NCBI GenBank assembly: GCA_963702685.1
Contig: CAVPDQ010000001.1
Coordinates: forward strand, 186,001-250,000
Source of the DNA: AP-15 sp963702685
Lineage (GTDB): Bacteria > Pseudomonadota > Alphaproteobacteria > ATCC43930 > CGMCC-115725
Reading direction: 5' to 3'
DNA length: 64,000 bases
The notes below the pieces were generated by a model. That model worked only from the letters and a program-made list of their open reading frames with translations. It ran no database searches and was not told the origin of the DNA. The translations under genes and the position numbers were made by a program. Positions 37,430 through 46,251 of this stretch are shown piece after piece (the stretch's first letter is position 1; every line of letters starts with the position of its first letter).

Positions 37430-38263
37430 ATGGCGGCAAGCAATATAACCGACCTCTTGGCCGCACATCCGCAACCCGGCGACGTGCTGCTCGCGATTTC
37501 CGGCGTATCCAAGCATTTCGGCGGGGTGCGCGCGGTCGAAGACGTCAGCCTTGCGGTCGAGCGTGGCAAGCTGATGTCGATCATCGGCCCGAACGGCGCC
37601 GGCAAGACCTCGATCCTCAACATGATCAGCGGGTTTTACCGGCCGGACAGCGGCTCGATCGTGTTCGACGGCAAGGACATCACCGGGCTGCGGCCGTCGC
37701 GGGTCGCCGCCCTCGGCATCGCCCGCACCTTTCAGAACATCGCTTTGTTCGCCGGCATGACCGTGCTCGACAACATCATGCTCGGCCGCCATGTGCGGAT
37801 GAAGGCCGGGATCCTGTCGTCCTTTCTTTATTGGGGGCTGGCGCAACGCGAGGAGGTGGCGCATCGCGCCCGCGCCGAGGAGCTGATCGAGCTGCTCGAG
37901 CTCGAAGATTTGCGCAAGCAGCCGACCAGCGGGCTCGCCTACGGCTTGAGGAAGCGGGTGGAGCTCGCCCGCGCGCTGGCGCTGGACCCCGAGATATTGC
38001 TGCTCGACGAGCCGATGGGCGGGATGAACCAGGAAGAAAAAGAAGACATGGCCCGCTTTATCCTCGACGTGAACCGGGAGTGGGGCACGACGACGATCCT
38101 GATCGAGCACGACATGGCGGTGGTCATGGACATTTCCGACCGGGTCGCCGTGCTCGACCGCGGCCGCAAGATCGCCGAAGGGAGCCCCGCCGAGGTGCAG
38201 CGTCATCCGGACGTGATCCGCGCCTATCTCGGCAGCGCCACCGAGCGCGAGGCCGCCGAATGA
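37430..38263 (+). CDS. livG: LIV-type ABC ATPase LivG (cluster 2)
   Basis: A 277-residue ATPase. ISGVSKHFGGVRAVEDVSLA; Walker A GPNGAGKTSILNMISG; Q-loop GIARTFQNIALFAGMTVLDN; degenerate signature GLAYGLRKRVELARAL; Walker B ILLLDEPMGGMNQEE; H-loop TILIEHDMAVVMD. The first gene of a six-gene plus-strand group: livG, acyl-CoA synthetase, livH, livM, binding protein, livF. Its stop overlaps the next start as ATGA. The 232-base gap to the divergent CobW gene should hold the promoters of both. Confidence 0.93.
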   Translation: MAASNITDLLAAHPQPGDVLLAISGVSKHFGGVRAVEDVSLAVERGKLMSIIGPNGAGKTSILNMISGFYRPDSGSIVFDGKDITGLRPSRVAALGIARTFQNIALFAGMTVLDNIMLGRHVRMKAGILSSFLYWGLAQREEVAHRARAEELIELLELEDLRKQPTSGLAYGLRKRVELARALALDPEILLLDEPMGGMNQEEKEDMARFILDVNREWGTTTILIEHDMAVVMDISDRVAVLDRGRKIAEGSPAEVQRHPDVIRAYLGSATEREAAE

Positions 38264-40194
38264 CTGCCGAGACGACGCTGCCGCGGCTGCTGCGCCGCAA
38301 CGCGCACAGCATGGCCGGCCGGCCGGCGATCCGGGAAAAGAGCCGCGGCATCTGGCAGACCTTCACCTGGGCGCAGTATTGGGACGAGGTGCGCCTCTTT
38401 GCGCTCGGTCTCGCCGCGCACGGCTTTGGCCGCGGCGGCAAGCTCGCGGTGATCGGCGACAACCGCCCGCGGCTCTATTGCGCGCAGCTCGCCGCGCAAT
38501 GCCTCGGCGGTGTCGCGGTGCCGATGTACCAGGATTCGATCGCCGCCGAGATGATCTATGTCCTGAGCCACGCCGAGGTTTCGGTGGTGGTTGCCGAAGA
38601 CCAGGAGCAGGTCGATAAGATCCTGTCGCTGAAGCCGCGGCTGCCGCATCTCGAATTGGTGGTCTACGACGATCCGCGCGGGCTCGGGCATTATTCGATG
38701 CCCGGTCTGGCGGCCTTCGATGCGGTCCAGGCTGCCGGCGGCGATTTCGGCAAAACGCATCGCGGTTATGTCGAGGCCGAAATCGACAAAGGTGCCGCCG
38801 ACGACCTGGCGCTCTTGACCTATACTTCGGGGACGACCGGGCAGCCCAAGGGCGTGATGCTGTCGCACGCCAACCTGTTGAGCTCGGCCGAGGCGTTCGC
38901 CGCCGCCGAAGACATCCGCCCGACCGACGACATGCTGTGCTACCTGCCGATGGCGTGGATCGGCGACTCGCTGTTCTCGCTGGTGCTGACGGTGCTCGTC
39001 GGCTTCTGCTGCAGCTGCCCGGAGCGGCCCGACACGGTGCCGCGCGACCTGCGCGAGCTGGGGCCGACGATCGCGCTGGCGCCGCCGCGGGTGTGGGAGA
39101 CGATGCTGACCCAGCTGCGGGTGCGCGGCAGCGACGCCTCGCCGCTGAAGCGCCGGGCGTTCGACTTTTTCCGGGCGCGGGCCGAGCGGGCGCAAGCTGC
39201 GAAAGATGCCGGCCGCGCGCCGGGCCCGGCGACGCGGCTCGGCCTGGCGCTCGGCGATTTTCTGGTCTGCGCGCCGGTGCGCGATCAGCTCGGCCTCGGC
39301 CGCGCGCGCTGGGTCTATACCGGCGGCGCCCCGCTCGGCCCCGACACCTTTCGGTTTTTTCGCGCGTTCGGGATCAACATCAAGCAGGTCTGGGGCTCGA
39401 CCGAGCTCGCCGGCCTCGCCTCGCTGCAGCGCGATGGCGAGGCCGATCCCGACACCGTCGGCCGCTCCATCCCCGGCACCGAAATCCGCATTGCCGAGGA
39501 TGGCGAGGTGCTGGTCCGTTCGGGAGCGGTGTTCCGCGGCTATTACAAGGAGCCCGAGGCGAGCGCTGCGGCGATGGCCGCAGACGGCTGGTTTCACACC
39601 GGCGATTGCGGCCTTCTCGATGCCCGCGGCCATCTCGTCGTCATCGACCGCGCCAAGGATGTCGGCAAGCTCGGCGACGGCACCCCGTTCGCCCCGCAAT
39701 ACGTCGAAAACAAATTGAAATTCAGCCCGTTTATCGCCGAGGCGGTGGCGTTCGGCGACCAGCTGCCGTTTGTCGCGGCACTCGTCGCGATCGATCTCGG
39801 CACCGTCGGCAATTGGGCCGAGCGCAAGAACCTCGCCTATACGTCGTTCCAGGATTTGAGCGCCAAGCCCGAAGTGCGCCGGCTGGTCGGGGAGGAGATC
39901 GCCCGCTGCAACGCGACCCTGCCGGACGCGGCGAAAATCCGGCGCTTTGTCCTGTTGAGCAAGGAATTCGACGCCGACGACAACGAGATCACCCGGACCC
40001 GCAAGATCCGGCGGCGCTTTGTCTCCGAAAAATACGCCGCCGTTATCGACGCGCTCTACAACGGCGCCGAAGCGGTCGAGCTGGCGACCGAGATCACCTA
40101 TGAGGACGGCCGCAAGGCAACCCTCGCCGCAAAGATGGCGATCGACCGGGTCGGCGAGCCGGCCGCACCTGCCCGCCGCCCAGCTTATGCCTGA
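38260..40194 (+). CDS. AMP-binding acyl-CoA synthetase (long-chain/FadD15 type) inside LIV cluster 2
   Basis: A 644-residue adenylate-forming enzyme that activates a carboxylic acid to its CoA thioester. P-loop-like LLTYTSGTTGQPKGVMLSHA; A5-like motif IKQVWGSTELAGLASL; GWFHTGDCGLLDARGHL; catalytic-loop VIDRAKDVGKLGDGTPFAPQ; end of the C-domain ITRTRKIRRRFVSEKY. Length and the insert around SPLKRRAFDFFRARAERAQA match the long-chain, FAA-like class. It sits between the ATPase and permease genes of a LIV importer with overlapping starts, so the imported substrate may be an aromatic or fatty acid activated on entry. The substrate is not determined. Confidence 0.9.
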   Translation: MTAETTLPRLLRRNAHSMAGRPAIREKSRGIWQTFTWAQYWDEVRLFALGLAAHGFGRGGKLAVIGDNRPRLYCAQLAAQCLGGVAVPMYQDSIAAEMIYVLSHAEVSVVVAEDQEQVDKILSLKPRLPHLELVVYDDPRGLGHYSMPGLAAFDAVQAAGGDFGKTHRGYVEAEIDKGAADDLALLTYTSGTTGQPKGVMLSHANLLSSAEAFAAAEDIRPTDDMLCYLPMAWIGDSLFSLVLTVLVGFCCSCPERPDTVPRDLRELGPTIALAPPRVWETMLTQLRVRGSDASPLKRRAFDFFRARAERAQAAKDAGRAPGPATRLGLALGDFLVCAPVRDQLGLGRARWVYTGGAPLGPDTFRFFRAFGINIKQVWGSTELAGLASLQRDGEADPDTVGRSIPGTEIRIAEDGEVLVRSGAVFRGYYKEPEASAAAMAADGWFHTGDCGLLDARGHLVVIDRAKDVGKLGDGTPFAPQYVENKLKFSPFIAEAVAFGDQLPFVAALVAIDLGTVGNWAERKNLAYTSFQDLSAKPEVRRLVGEEIARCNATLPDAAKIRRFVLLSKEFDADDNEITRTRKIRRRFVSEKYAAVIDALYNGAEAVELATEITYEDGRKATLAAKMAIDRVGEPAAPARRPAYA

Positions 40195-40260
40195 GGCCGC
40201 CCCGCTCATGCCTGAGGCCGCCCCGCTCATGCCTGAGGCCGCCCCGCTCATGCCTGAGGC
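40187..40260 (+). repeat. 21-bp tandem repeat before livH2
   Basis: Units start at 40187, 40208, 40229 and 40250 (ATGCCTGAGGCCGCCCCGCT+C), the last one partial. Each encodes M-P-E-A-A-P-L in one frame, which closes at a TGA (40274-40276) just after the livH2 GTG. The array begins inside the last codons of the synthetase gene and fills the space up to livH2. Copy-number change would alter spacing between these genes. Confidence 0.9.
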
Positions 40261-40265
40261 AGGCC

Positions 40266-41162
40266 GTGGCGGTTGACTGGCAATTCACCCTGGTCCTGGT
40301 CACCAACGGGGTGCTGATCGGGTTGATGTATGCGCTGATCGCGCTGGGCTTTGTGCTGATCTACAAGGCGACCGACGCGATCAACTTCGCCCAGGGCGAG
40401 TTCGTCATGTTCGCGGGCTTTATCGCCGCCGCCGCCGCCGGGATTTTCGGGCTGTCGTTCTGGCTGTCGGCCTTGATCGCGATCGCCGGCATGGTGGCGC
40501 TGGGCTTCGGGCTGGAGCGCGTCGTGCTGCGTCCGCTGATCGGCCGCCCGATCATTGCCGTGGTGATGGCGACGATCGGTTTGGCGGCGGTGCTGCGCGG
40601 CGTGGCGGTGTTGGCGTTCGGCGCCGGGACCCGCGCGATCACGATGCCGGTCGGCGATACCCCGCTCGTGCTCGGGCCGGTCAACCTGCCGCCGGTCCAG
40701 CTGGTCGGGGCCGGGGTCAGCATCGTCTTTCTCGGCGGCTTTACCTGGTTCTTTCTAAAGAGCCGGATGGGTGTCGCGATGCGCGCGGTCGCCGACAGCC
40801 AGCAGGTGGCGATGGCGATGGGCATCAATGTCCAACGCTATTTCGCCTTTGCCTGGGCGATGGCGGGAGTGGTCTCGGCGCTGGGCGGCGTCGTCTGGGG
40901 CGCGATGCTCGGCGTCGACAACCAATTGGCGTTGGTCGGGCTCAAAGTGTTTCCGGTGGTGATTTTGGGTGGGCTCGATTCGATCCTCGGCGCGGTCGTC
41001 GGCGGGCTGATCATCGGCGTCGTCGAGAACCTCGCCGCCGGTTATCTCGATCCCTTGGTCGGCGGCGGCACCAAGGATTTTGTGCCTTACGTGCTGATGA
41101 TCGCGGTGCTGATGATCCGCCCCGACGGCATGTTCGGCCGGCGCCGGATCGAACGGGTCTGA
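40266..41162 (+). CDS. livH: LIV-type ABC permease LivH (cluster 2)
   Basis: 298 residues. FTLVLVTNGVLIGLMYALIA and DAINFAQGEFVMFAGFIAAA are LivH marks; VVMATIGLAAVLRGVAVLAF and the coupling region RAVADSQQVAMAMGINVQRY follow. Start taken at GTG 40266 (MAVDWQFTLVL), right after the tandem-repeat array. Intact. It is separated from livM2 by 343 bases that hold a palindromic element. Confidence 0.92.
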   Translation: MAVDWQFTLVLVTNGVLIGLMYALIALGFVLIYKATDAINFAQGEFVMFAGFIAAAAAGIFGLSFWLSALIAIAGMVALGFGLERVVLRPLIGRPIIAVVMATIGLAAVLRGVAVLAFGAGTRAITMPVGDTPLVLGPVNLPPVQLVGAGVSIVFLGGFTWFFLKSRMGVAMRAVADSQQVAMAMGINVQRYFAFAWAMAGVVSALGGVVWGAMLGVDNQLALVGLKVFPVVILGGLDSILGAVVGGLIIGVVENLAAGYLDPLVGGGTKDFVPYVLMIAVLMIRPDGMFGRRRIERV

Positions 41163-41505
41163 CGGTGCGCGCGGTCGACCGCCCCGGCCTGGCTTCGGCA
41201 CCCCCGCGCAAGCGGGGGGCCGGGCCTGGCCTGGTTTCGTCACCCCCGCGAAAAGAGCGTGTGAAAAAATGCCAAACATCGTCATTCCGGGGCGCGGGCA
41301 CTGCCCGCGAGCCCGGAACCTATGAACACCGGACGTCGAACATATTGGAAATTCAGGTGTTCTTGGGTTCCGGGCTCGGCCCTTCCGGCCGCCCCGGAAT
41401 GACGTTACTTGGAAAGAGCAATTGCTTCATACGCTCTCTTGCGGCGGTGACAAGAGAAGCGGCGGTGACGCGAGAAGCCGGGGCGACGAGAGAAACGGAT
41501 TAATA
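41163..41505. other. intra-operon gap with palindromic element
   Basis: No gene. It contains the element at 41281-41403 and, near 41450-41490, a short degenerate tandem run of 'GGCGGTGAC(A/G)..AGAAGC'. The long gap inside an otherwise tight operon suggests the element was inserted here. Confidence 0.6.
41281..41403. repeat. palindromic intergenic element (copy 2)
   Basis: Starts GTCATTCCGGGGCGCG and ends GCCCCGGAATGAC; the inner arms are GAGCCCGGAACC and GGTTCCGGGCTC. Same family as the block at 1957-2122. It can fold into a long hairpin between livH2 and livM2 and could reduce read-through or stabilise the upstream mRNA. Confidence 0.75.
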
Positions 41506-42573
41506 ATGTTCCACCGCGAGGCCGGCGTCTTCAAGACCAGCTATGCCGCCGATATGGCGCTCTTTCCGCTGCCGGTCGCGCAGTGGAGCGTGGCGGCGAT
41601 CGCGGCGCTGTTCATCGTCGCCGCGCCGATGCTGCTCGGCGAATATTACCTGTCGGTCCTGAACCTGATCCTGATTGCGATCGTCGGCGCGCTCGGCCTC
41701 AACATCCTCGTCGGCTATACCGGGCAGATCTCGATCGGCCACGGCGCCTTTATGTCGGTCGGCGCCTATACCGCGGCGAATTTGATCACGCGTCTGGGCA
41801 TGCCGTTCTGGGTCGCGATCCCGGCGGCCGGGGTGATGGCGGCCTTGATCGGGACCATTGTCGGCATCCCGTCATTGCGCATCAAAGGCATTTATCTGGC
41901 GATCGCCACGCTCGCCGCGCAATTGATCATCGAGTGGACGATCAACCACGTGCAGTGGATCTCGGGCGGCGTGCAGGCGTCGATCACGATCCCGCGCCCA
42001 TCGATTTTCGGCTATCGGCTGACGACCGAGCGCAGCTTCTATCTGTTTCTGATGGCGTTTGTCGTGCTGGCGACGGTCGGCGCGTTGAACCTGGTGCGCA
42101 GCCGCATCGGGCGCGCCTTTGTCGCCATCCGCGACCAGGACATCGCGGCCGAGATCATCGGCATCGACATCTTCCGCTACAAGCTCTACGCGTTTGCGAT
42201 CTCGTCCTTTTATGCCGGGGTGGCGGGCGTGCTCGAAAGCTACTATCTGGGCATCGCCAATTACGAGCAGTTCCAGATCGACGTGTCGATCGACTATCTG
42301 GCGATGGTCATCATCGGCGGCCTCGGCTCGGTGCTGGGCTCGGTGTTCGGCGCAGTGTTCGTCACCTTGCTGCCGATCGCGACCCGCTGGTTCCTGAATG
42401 CGTTTGGCGGCATCATCTTTTCCCAGGCCGACCTGTTGAACGTCGTGCCCAATCTGCGGCTGGTGATGTTCGGCGGGCTGATCATCTTTTTCCTGGTGGT
42501 GGAGCCGGAGGGCTTGAACCGGTTGTGGCAGAACATCCGCAATTACTTCCGGGCATGGCCATTCTCTTATTAG
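41506..42573 (+). CDS. livM: LIV-type ABC permease LivM (cluster 2)
   Basis: 355 residues from ATG 41506. GLNILVGYTGQISIGHGAFM is the LivM signature. GIPSLRIKGIYLAIATLAAQ and the coupling loop AIRDQDIAAEIIGIDIFRYK follow; the C-terminus is VVEPEGLNRLWQNIRNYFRA. Intact. A 25-base gap with GAGGGAGG leads to the binding-protein gene. Confidence 0.92.
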   Translation: MFHREAGVFKTSYAADMALFPLPVAQWSVAAIAALFIVAAPMLLGEYYLSVLNLILIAIVGALGLNILVGYTGQISIGHGAFMSVGAYTAANLITRLGMPFWVAIPAAGVMAALIGTIVGIPSLRIKGIYLAIATLAAQLIIEWTINHVQWISGGVQASITIPRPSIFGYRLTTERSFYLFLMAFVVLATVGALNLVRSRIGRAFVAIRDQDIAAEIIGIDIFRYKLYAFAISSFYAGVAGVLESYYLGIANYEQFQIDVSIDYLAMVIIGGLGSVLGSVFGAVFVTLLPIATRWFLNAFGGIIFSQADLLNVVPNLRLVMFGGLIIFFLVVEPEGLNRLWQNIRNYFRAWPFSY

Positions 42574-42598
42574 CAAGCAGACAGAGGGAGGTACGGCG

Positions 42599-43843
42599 AT
42601 GAGGACGTTTCCGAGGAAGACGCTGGGCTTGGCGGCGGTTGCCGCGGCCGGGATGTGGCTCGCCGGGGCCGCTGCGGCCCAGGCCAAGGAGCTGGTGATC
42701 GGCGACCAGTGCGACCGCACCGGCCCGACCCAGATCGTCGGCACCGTGCTGTGCCCGGCAATGCAGGATTATTACAAGCTGATCAATGCCGAGGGCGGCA
42801 TCGACGGCTGGACGATCCGCGGCGACGAGATCGACAACCAATACAAGGTGCCGCAGGGCATCGAGGCCTATGAGCGGCAAAAGCAGATGGGCGTCGTGAT
42901 GATGACGCTCTACGGCACGCCGCAGACCGTGGCGCTGAACCAGCGCCTCGAGCAGGACAAGATGCCGACGACCTCGCCCGGCTTTGGCATTTCCGCCGCC
43001 GCCGACGGCAAGCGCTTTCCCTATCTGTTTCCGATTGCCGCGACCTATTGGTCGCAAGGTGCGGCGGCGGTCAAGTTTGCCAAGGACAAATTGGGCGGCA
43101 GCCTGAAGGGCAAAAAGATCGCCTATGTCTATTACGACAACCCGGCCGGCAAGGAGCCGCTGCCGATCATCAACGCGCTGAAAAAGTCGGAAGGCTTTGA
43201 GCTGCGCACCTTTGCCGTGCCGCCGCCGGGGGTCGAGCTCGGCGCGCAGATCCTCGACATCGCCCAGCGCTATCACCCGGATTTTGTGATCGCGCATCTG
43301 TTCGGCCGCTCGCCCTCGGTCTTGATCAAGGGGCTGAAGGGTGCGGGCTATCCGCTGAACAAGGTCCTGGGCCTCGTCTGGGCCTCGGCCGAGGCCGACA
43401 TCAAGGCGGCCGGCGGCTGGAAGGTGGCCGAGGGCTACAACACGATGCAGTTTGCCGGCGCCGGCGACAATTATCCAATCCGCCAGCAGATCAAGGCGAT
43501 GTACAAAAAGGAGGGCAAGGCCCCGCCGGCGACGATGGACGACACCGTCATCTACAACCGCGGCCTCTTGCAGGCGGCGGTCCAGGTGGAGGCGATCAAA
43601 AACGCGCTGAAGATCAGCGGCGGCCAAAAGCCGACCGGCCCGCAGGTCAAGCAGGGCCTCGAAGAGATCCACGACTTCACGCTGGGCGGGCTGGTGCCGC
43701 CGTTGCAGATCACCCCGACCGATCACGAAGGCGGCGGCTGGGTCCAGGTGTTTCAGGTCCACGACGGCAAGCTCGTCAAGGAAACCGACTGGTTCCGTGC
43801 CTATCGCGGCGTCGTCGAGAACGCGCTCAAGACGATGGAATAG
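42599..43843 (+). CDS. LIV-type ABC importer, substrate-binding protein (cluster 2)
   Basis: 414 residues with a classical signal (KTLGLAAVAAAGMWLAGAAA, cleavage about AQAKE). Mature text: LVIGDQCDRTGPTQIVGTVL, then DYYKLINAEGGIDGWTIRGD. The D-Q-C-D-R-T-G-P-T opening differs from the amino-acid type, and a Cys near the ligand site is unusual. Relatives of this subgroup are often found with acyl-CoA synthetases, consistent with an organic-acid ligand. Start supported by GGGAGG about 9 bases upstream. Confidence 0.9.
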   Translation: MRTFPRKTLGLAAVAAAGMWLAGAAAAQAKELVIGDQCDRTGPTQIVGTVLCPAMQDYYKLINAEGGIDGWTIRGDEIDNQYKVPQGIEAYERQKQMGVVMMTLYGTPQTVALNQRLEQDKMPTTSPGFGISAAADGKRFPYLFPIAATYWSQGAAAVKFAKDKLGGSLKGKKIAYVYYDNPAGKEPLPIINALKKSEGFELRTFAVPPPGVELGAQILDIAQRYHPDFVIAHLFGRSPSVLIKGLKGAGYPLNKVLGLVWASAEADIKAAGGWKVAEGYNTMQFAGAGDNYPIRQQIKAMYKKEGKAPPATMDDTVIYNRGLLQAAVQVEAIKNALKISGGQKPTGPQVKQGLEEIHDFTLGGLVPPLQITPTDHEGGGWVQVFQVHDGKLVKETDWFRAYRGVVENALKTME

Positions 43844-43850
43844 CGCTCGC

Positions 43851-44645
43851 ATGCTGGCCCTCAACAACATCGAGGTCGTCTACGACGGCGTCATCCTGGT
43901 GCTGAGGGGCGTGTCGCTGGCGGCCGCGGAGGGGCGCATCACCACCCTCCTCGGCGCCAACGGTGCCGGCAAGACGACGACGTTGAAAGCGATCTCGGGG
44001 CTGTTGCGCGCGGAGCGGGGCGAGGTGACCAAGGGCACGGTCGAGCTCGACGGCGAGCGGCTCGACCGGCTGGCGCCGCATGACGTGGTCAAGCGCGGGA
44101 TCAGCCAGGTGTTCGAGGGGCGGCGCGTCTTCGAGAACCTGACGGTCGAGGAGAACCTGGTCGCCGGCGCGCATACCCGGCACGAGGCGGCGCGCATCAG
44201 AGACGGCATCGGGCGGGTCTACGCCATGTTCCCGGTGCTCAAGGAACGGCGCCGCGACCGCGCCGGCTATCTCTCGGGCGGCGAGCAGCAGATGCTGGTG
44301 ATCGGCCGGGCGTTGATGTCCGAGCCCAAGGTCATCCTGCTCGACGAGCCGTCGCTCGGCTTGGCGCCGCTCGTCATCGAGGACATCTTTGCGACGATCC
44401 GCCGGCTGCGCGACGAGGAAAAGCTGACCGTGCTGCTGGTCGAGCAGAACGCCGCGCTCGCGCTCGACATCGCCGACCATGGCTATGTCATGGAAAACGG
44501 CCGCATCGTGCTCGACGGCCCGGTCGAGGCGTTGCGGCAAAACTCCGACATCAAGGAGTTCTATCTCGGCCTCAACGAAGTCGGCGCCCGCAAATCCTAC
44601 CGCGACCTGAAGCACTACCGCCGCCGCAAACGCTGGCTGTCGTAA
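43851..44645 (+). CDS. livF: LIV-type ABC ATPase LivF (cluster 2)
   Basis: 264 residues. NNIEVVYDGVILVLRGVSLA; Walker A GANGAGKTTTLKAISG; KRGISQVFEGRRVFENLTVE; signature LSGGEQQMLVIGRAL; Walker B VILLDEPSLGLAP; H-loop VLLVEQNAALALD. Compared with LivF of cluster 1, the tail NEVGARKSYRDLKHYRRRKR is longer and very basic. Last gene of the cluster; the hairpin-forming inverted repeat at 44661-44734 follows within 20 bases. Confidence 0.93.
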   Translation: MLALNNIEVVYDGVILVLRGVSLAAAEGRITTLLGANGAGKTTTLKAISGLLRAERGEVTKGTVELDGERLDRLAPHDVVKRGISQVFEGRRVFENLTVEENLVAGAHTRHEAARIRDGIGRVYAMFPVLKERRRDRAGYLSGGEQQMLVIGRALMSEPKVILLDEPSLGLAPLVIEDIFATIRRLRDEEKLTVLLVEQNAALALDIADHGYVMENGRIVLDGPVEALRQNSDIKEFYLGLNEVGARKSYRDLKHYRRRKRWLS

Positions 44646-44660
44646 GTTATAGTTCCACAA

Positions 44661-44734
44661 TGAGGCGGTGAGACAGCGAGAAGGAATGGTCCGCGCGAAG
44701 CGCGAAAGATAATTCTCATTGTCTCACCGCCTCA
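44661..44734. terminator. 15-bp perfect inverted repeat after livF2
   Basis: TGAGGCGGTGAGACA at 44661-44675 is repeated in inverse form at 44720-44734, with a 44-base spacer that itself has a small GCGCGAAGCGC hairpin. It ends the LIV cluster 2 transcript region. It lacks a terminal T-run, so it could be a small palindromic mobile remnant instead of a terminator. Confidence 0.45.
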
Positions 44735-44773
44735 CTGGTGAAATCTTCATCCACCTTCGAGCGGGAGCTCCGC

Positions 44774-45781
44774 ATGGCCGGCATTCTTCCCCGTATCGCC
44801 GTGATCGGCACCGGCGGCACGATCTCCTCGCTCGGCGCCTCCAGCCTCGATGTGCTCGACTATCCCGATTTCGGGCAAAAGCTGACCGCCGCGGCACTCA
44901 TCGACCGCTTTCCGGAGACCCGCCTCGTCGCCGAACCGGTACCGGTCACCTTTCGCCAGGTCGGCAGCACCGATATCGGCCCGCCCGACTGGATCGAATT
45001 GCGCGACTTGATCCACCGACTGGCGCAGGACGATCCCGCACCCGCCGGCTTTGTCATCCCGCACGGCACCGCGACGCTCGAAGAGACCGCGTTCTTCCTG
45101 AACCTGACCCTGAAGACCGCCCAGCCGGTCGTCTTGGTCGGGGCGCAACGCCCGGCGAGCGCGCTCGGCACCGATGCCGGGATGAACCTCGTCAACGCGT
45201 TGCGCCTCGCCGGTTCGGCCGAAGCGCGCGGCAAGGGCGTCCTCGTCCTCCTCAACGACGAAATCCATGCGGCGCGCGACGTGGTCAAGACCTCGACCTA
45301 CCGGGTCCAGACCTTCCGCAGCCTCGATTTCGGCGCGCTCGGCCATGTCGATGGCGACGGCGTCCATTTCTACCGCGCCCCGCTCGGCGCTCATATGCCC
45401 GACGGCCCGTTCGCGGCGCGCGACCTCGCCCTGCCATTGCCGCGCGTCGATATCGTCTATTCCTATGCCGGCGCCGACGGTGCGTTGGTCGAGGCCGCCA
45501 TCGCCGCCGGTGCCCGCGGCATCGTCTCCGCCGGCTTCGCCCCCGGCAGCCCGACGCCCTCGCAGCGCGCGGTCTTCGAGCGCGCCGCCAAAACCGGCAT
45601 CGTCATCGTCCAGTGCAGCCGCGCCTTCTCAGGCCGCGTCGCCCCCCGCCGGCGCCTGCGCGAAACCGGCATCGTCGCCGGCGAAGACCTGAGCCCCCAA
45701 AAAGCCCGCATCCTCCTAACGCTGGCCCTGACCACGACGAGCGATACCGCCGCGATCCAGCAGCTCTTCCAGAGCTGCTGA
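44774..45781 (+). CDS. L-asparaginase (type II-like asparaginase/glutaminase family)
   Basis: 335 residues hydrolysing asparagine to aspartate and ammonia. First catalytic threonine motif: IAVIGTGGTISSLG (T-G-G-T-I). Second: GFVIPHGTATLEETAFFLNL (H-G-T-x-T-x-E-E-T-A). PVVLVGAQRPASALGTDAGM supplies further active-site residues. The C-terminal domain has IVSAGFAPGSPTPSQRAVFE and VIVQCSRAFSGRV. The start was set at ATG 44774, since GGGAGC lies 9 bases upstream; no clear signal peptide. Intact. The last 58 codons are duplicated at 54770-54943. Confidence 0.92.
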   Translation: MAGILPRIAVIGTGGTISSLGASSLDVLDYPDFGQKLTAAALIDRFPETRLVAEPVPVTFRQVGSTDIGPPDWIELRDLIHRLAQDDPAPAGFVIPHGTATLEETAFFLNLTLKTAQPVVLVGAQRPASALGTDAGMNLVNALRLAGSAEARGKGVLVLLNDEIHAARDVVKTSTYRVQTFRSLDFGALGHVDGDGVHFYRAPLGAHMPDGPFAARDLALPLPRVDIVYSYAGADGALVEAAIAAGARGIVSAGFAPGSPTPSQRAVFERAAKTGIVIVQCSRAFSGRVAPRRRLRETGIVAGEDLSPQKARILLTLALTTTSDTAAIQQLFQSC

Positions 45782-45835
45782 GCCGGTGGCGATGGCAAAG
45801 CCGCCAGGCCATGCAATGTTCTGACCCGGCGAAAA
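45608..45835. repeat. duplicated asparaginase 3' block, copy A
   Basis: From 45608 to the stop at 45781 the sequence aligns without gaps to 54770-54943, with about 15 mismatches in 174 positions counted by eye; weaker similarity continues to about 45835/54985. Same orientation in both copies. Confidence 0.85.
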
Positions 45836-46251
45836 TCCGGCGCATAGCATCCGATGCTGCGAGCGCCTCAGCCACACCCCGCTGGCCCGGCCCGGCGGCG
45901 CCCCCATCGGGATGCAGGCTGCGGCGCCTGCGCCCCGGCGACGCCGTGTACAAAAACATTTCAGCATCACCCCGACAGGACCGCCAAAGCCGCCCGCGCA
46001 CTCCTGTAAGGCTTGGCCTGAGGTGACGGTTTCCCCCACCCCGGACTACCGTCGGTATTGTGCCAAAAGCGACCATTGGTCACCATCAGGCGCGGATAGC
46101 TTGCATCTAACCTAAGCGCATCCCAATTTAGGCGAAAGTTGTGAGCGCCATACGGCCATGCAGGCCGTCATCAGCGTATGGGTAGCCTCTAATTTTTAGG
46201 CAGATGGCTGTGCCTCACGGTCGCGACAACCACGTCTCCGCAGGCGGTTAG
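45782..46251. other. gene-free gap downstream of asparaginase
   Basis: No convincing gene. It begins with the end of duplicated block A and becomes AT-richer near 46120-46210, just before the DUF4209 gene, as at an insertion boundary. Confidence 0.45.

Noticed and set aside
36194..38206. Minus-strand frame (34763-38206) that joins the hydantoinase, CobW region and livG2 antisense as one 1147-codon protein
   Set aside because: Only the part up to 36193 is real (hydantoinase). The upstream extension is a shadow of the CobW gene and of livG2.
40019..40276. 85-codon frame ending in M-P-E-A-A-P-L repeats as a gene
   Set aside because: Most of it is a shadow of the synthetase gene; only the tandem array itself is noteworthy and is reported as a repeat.
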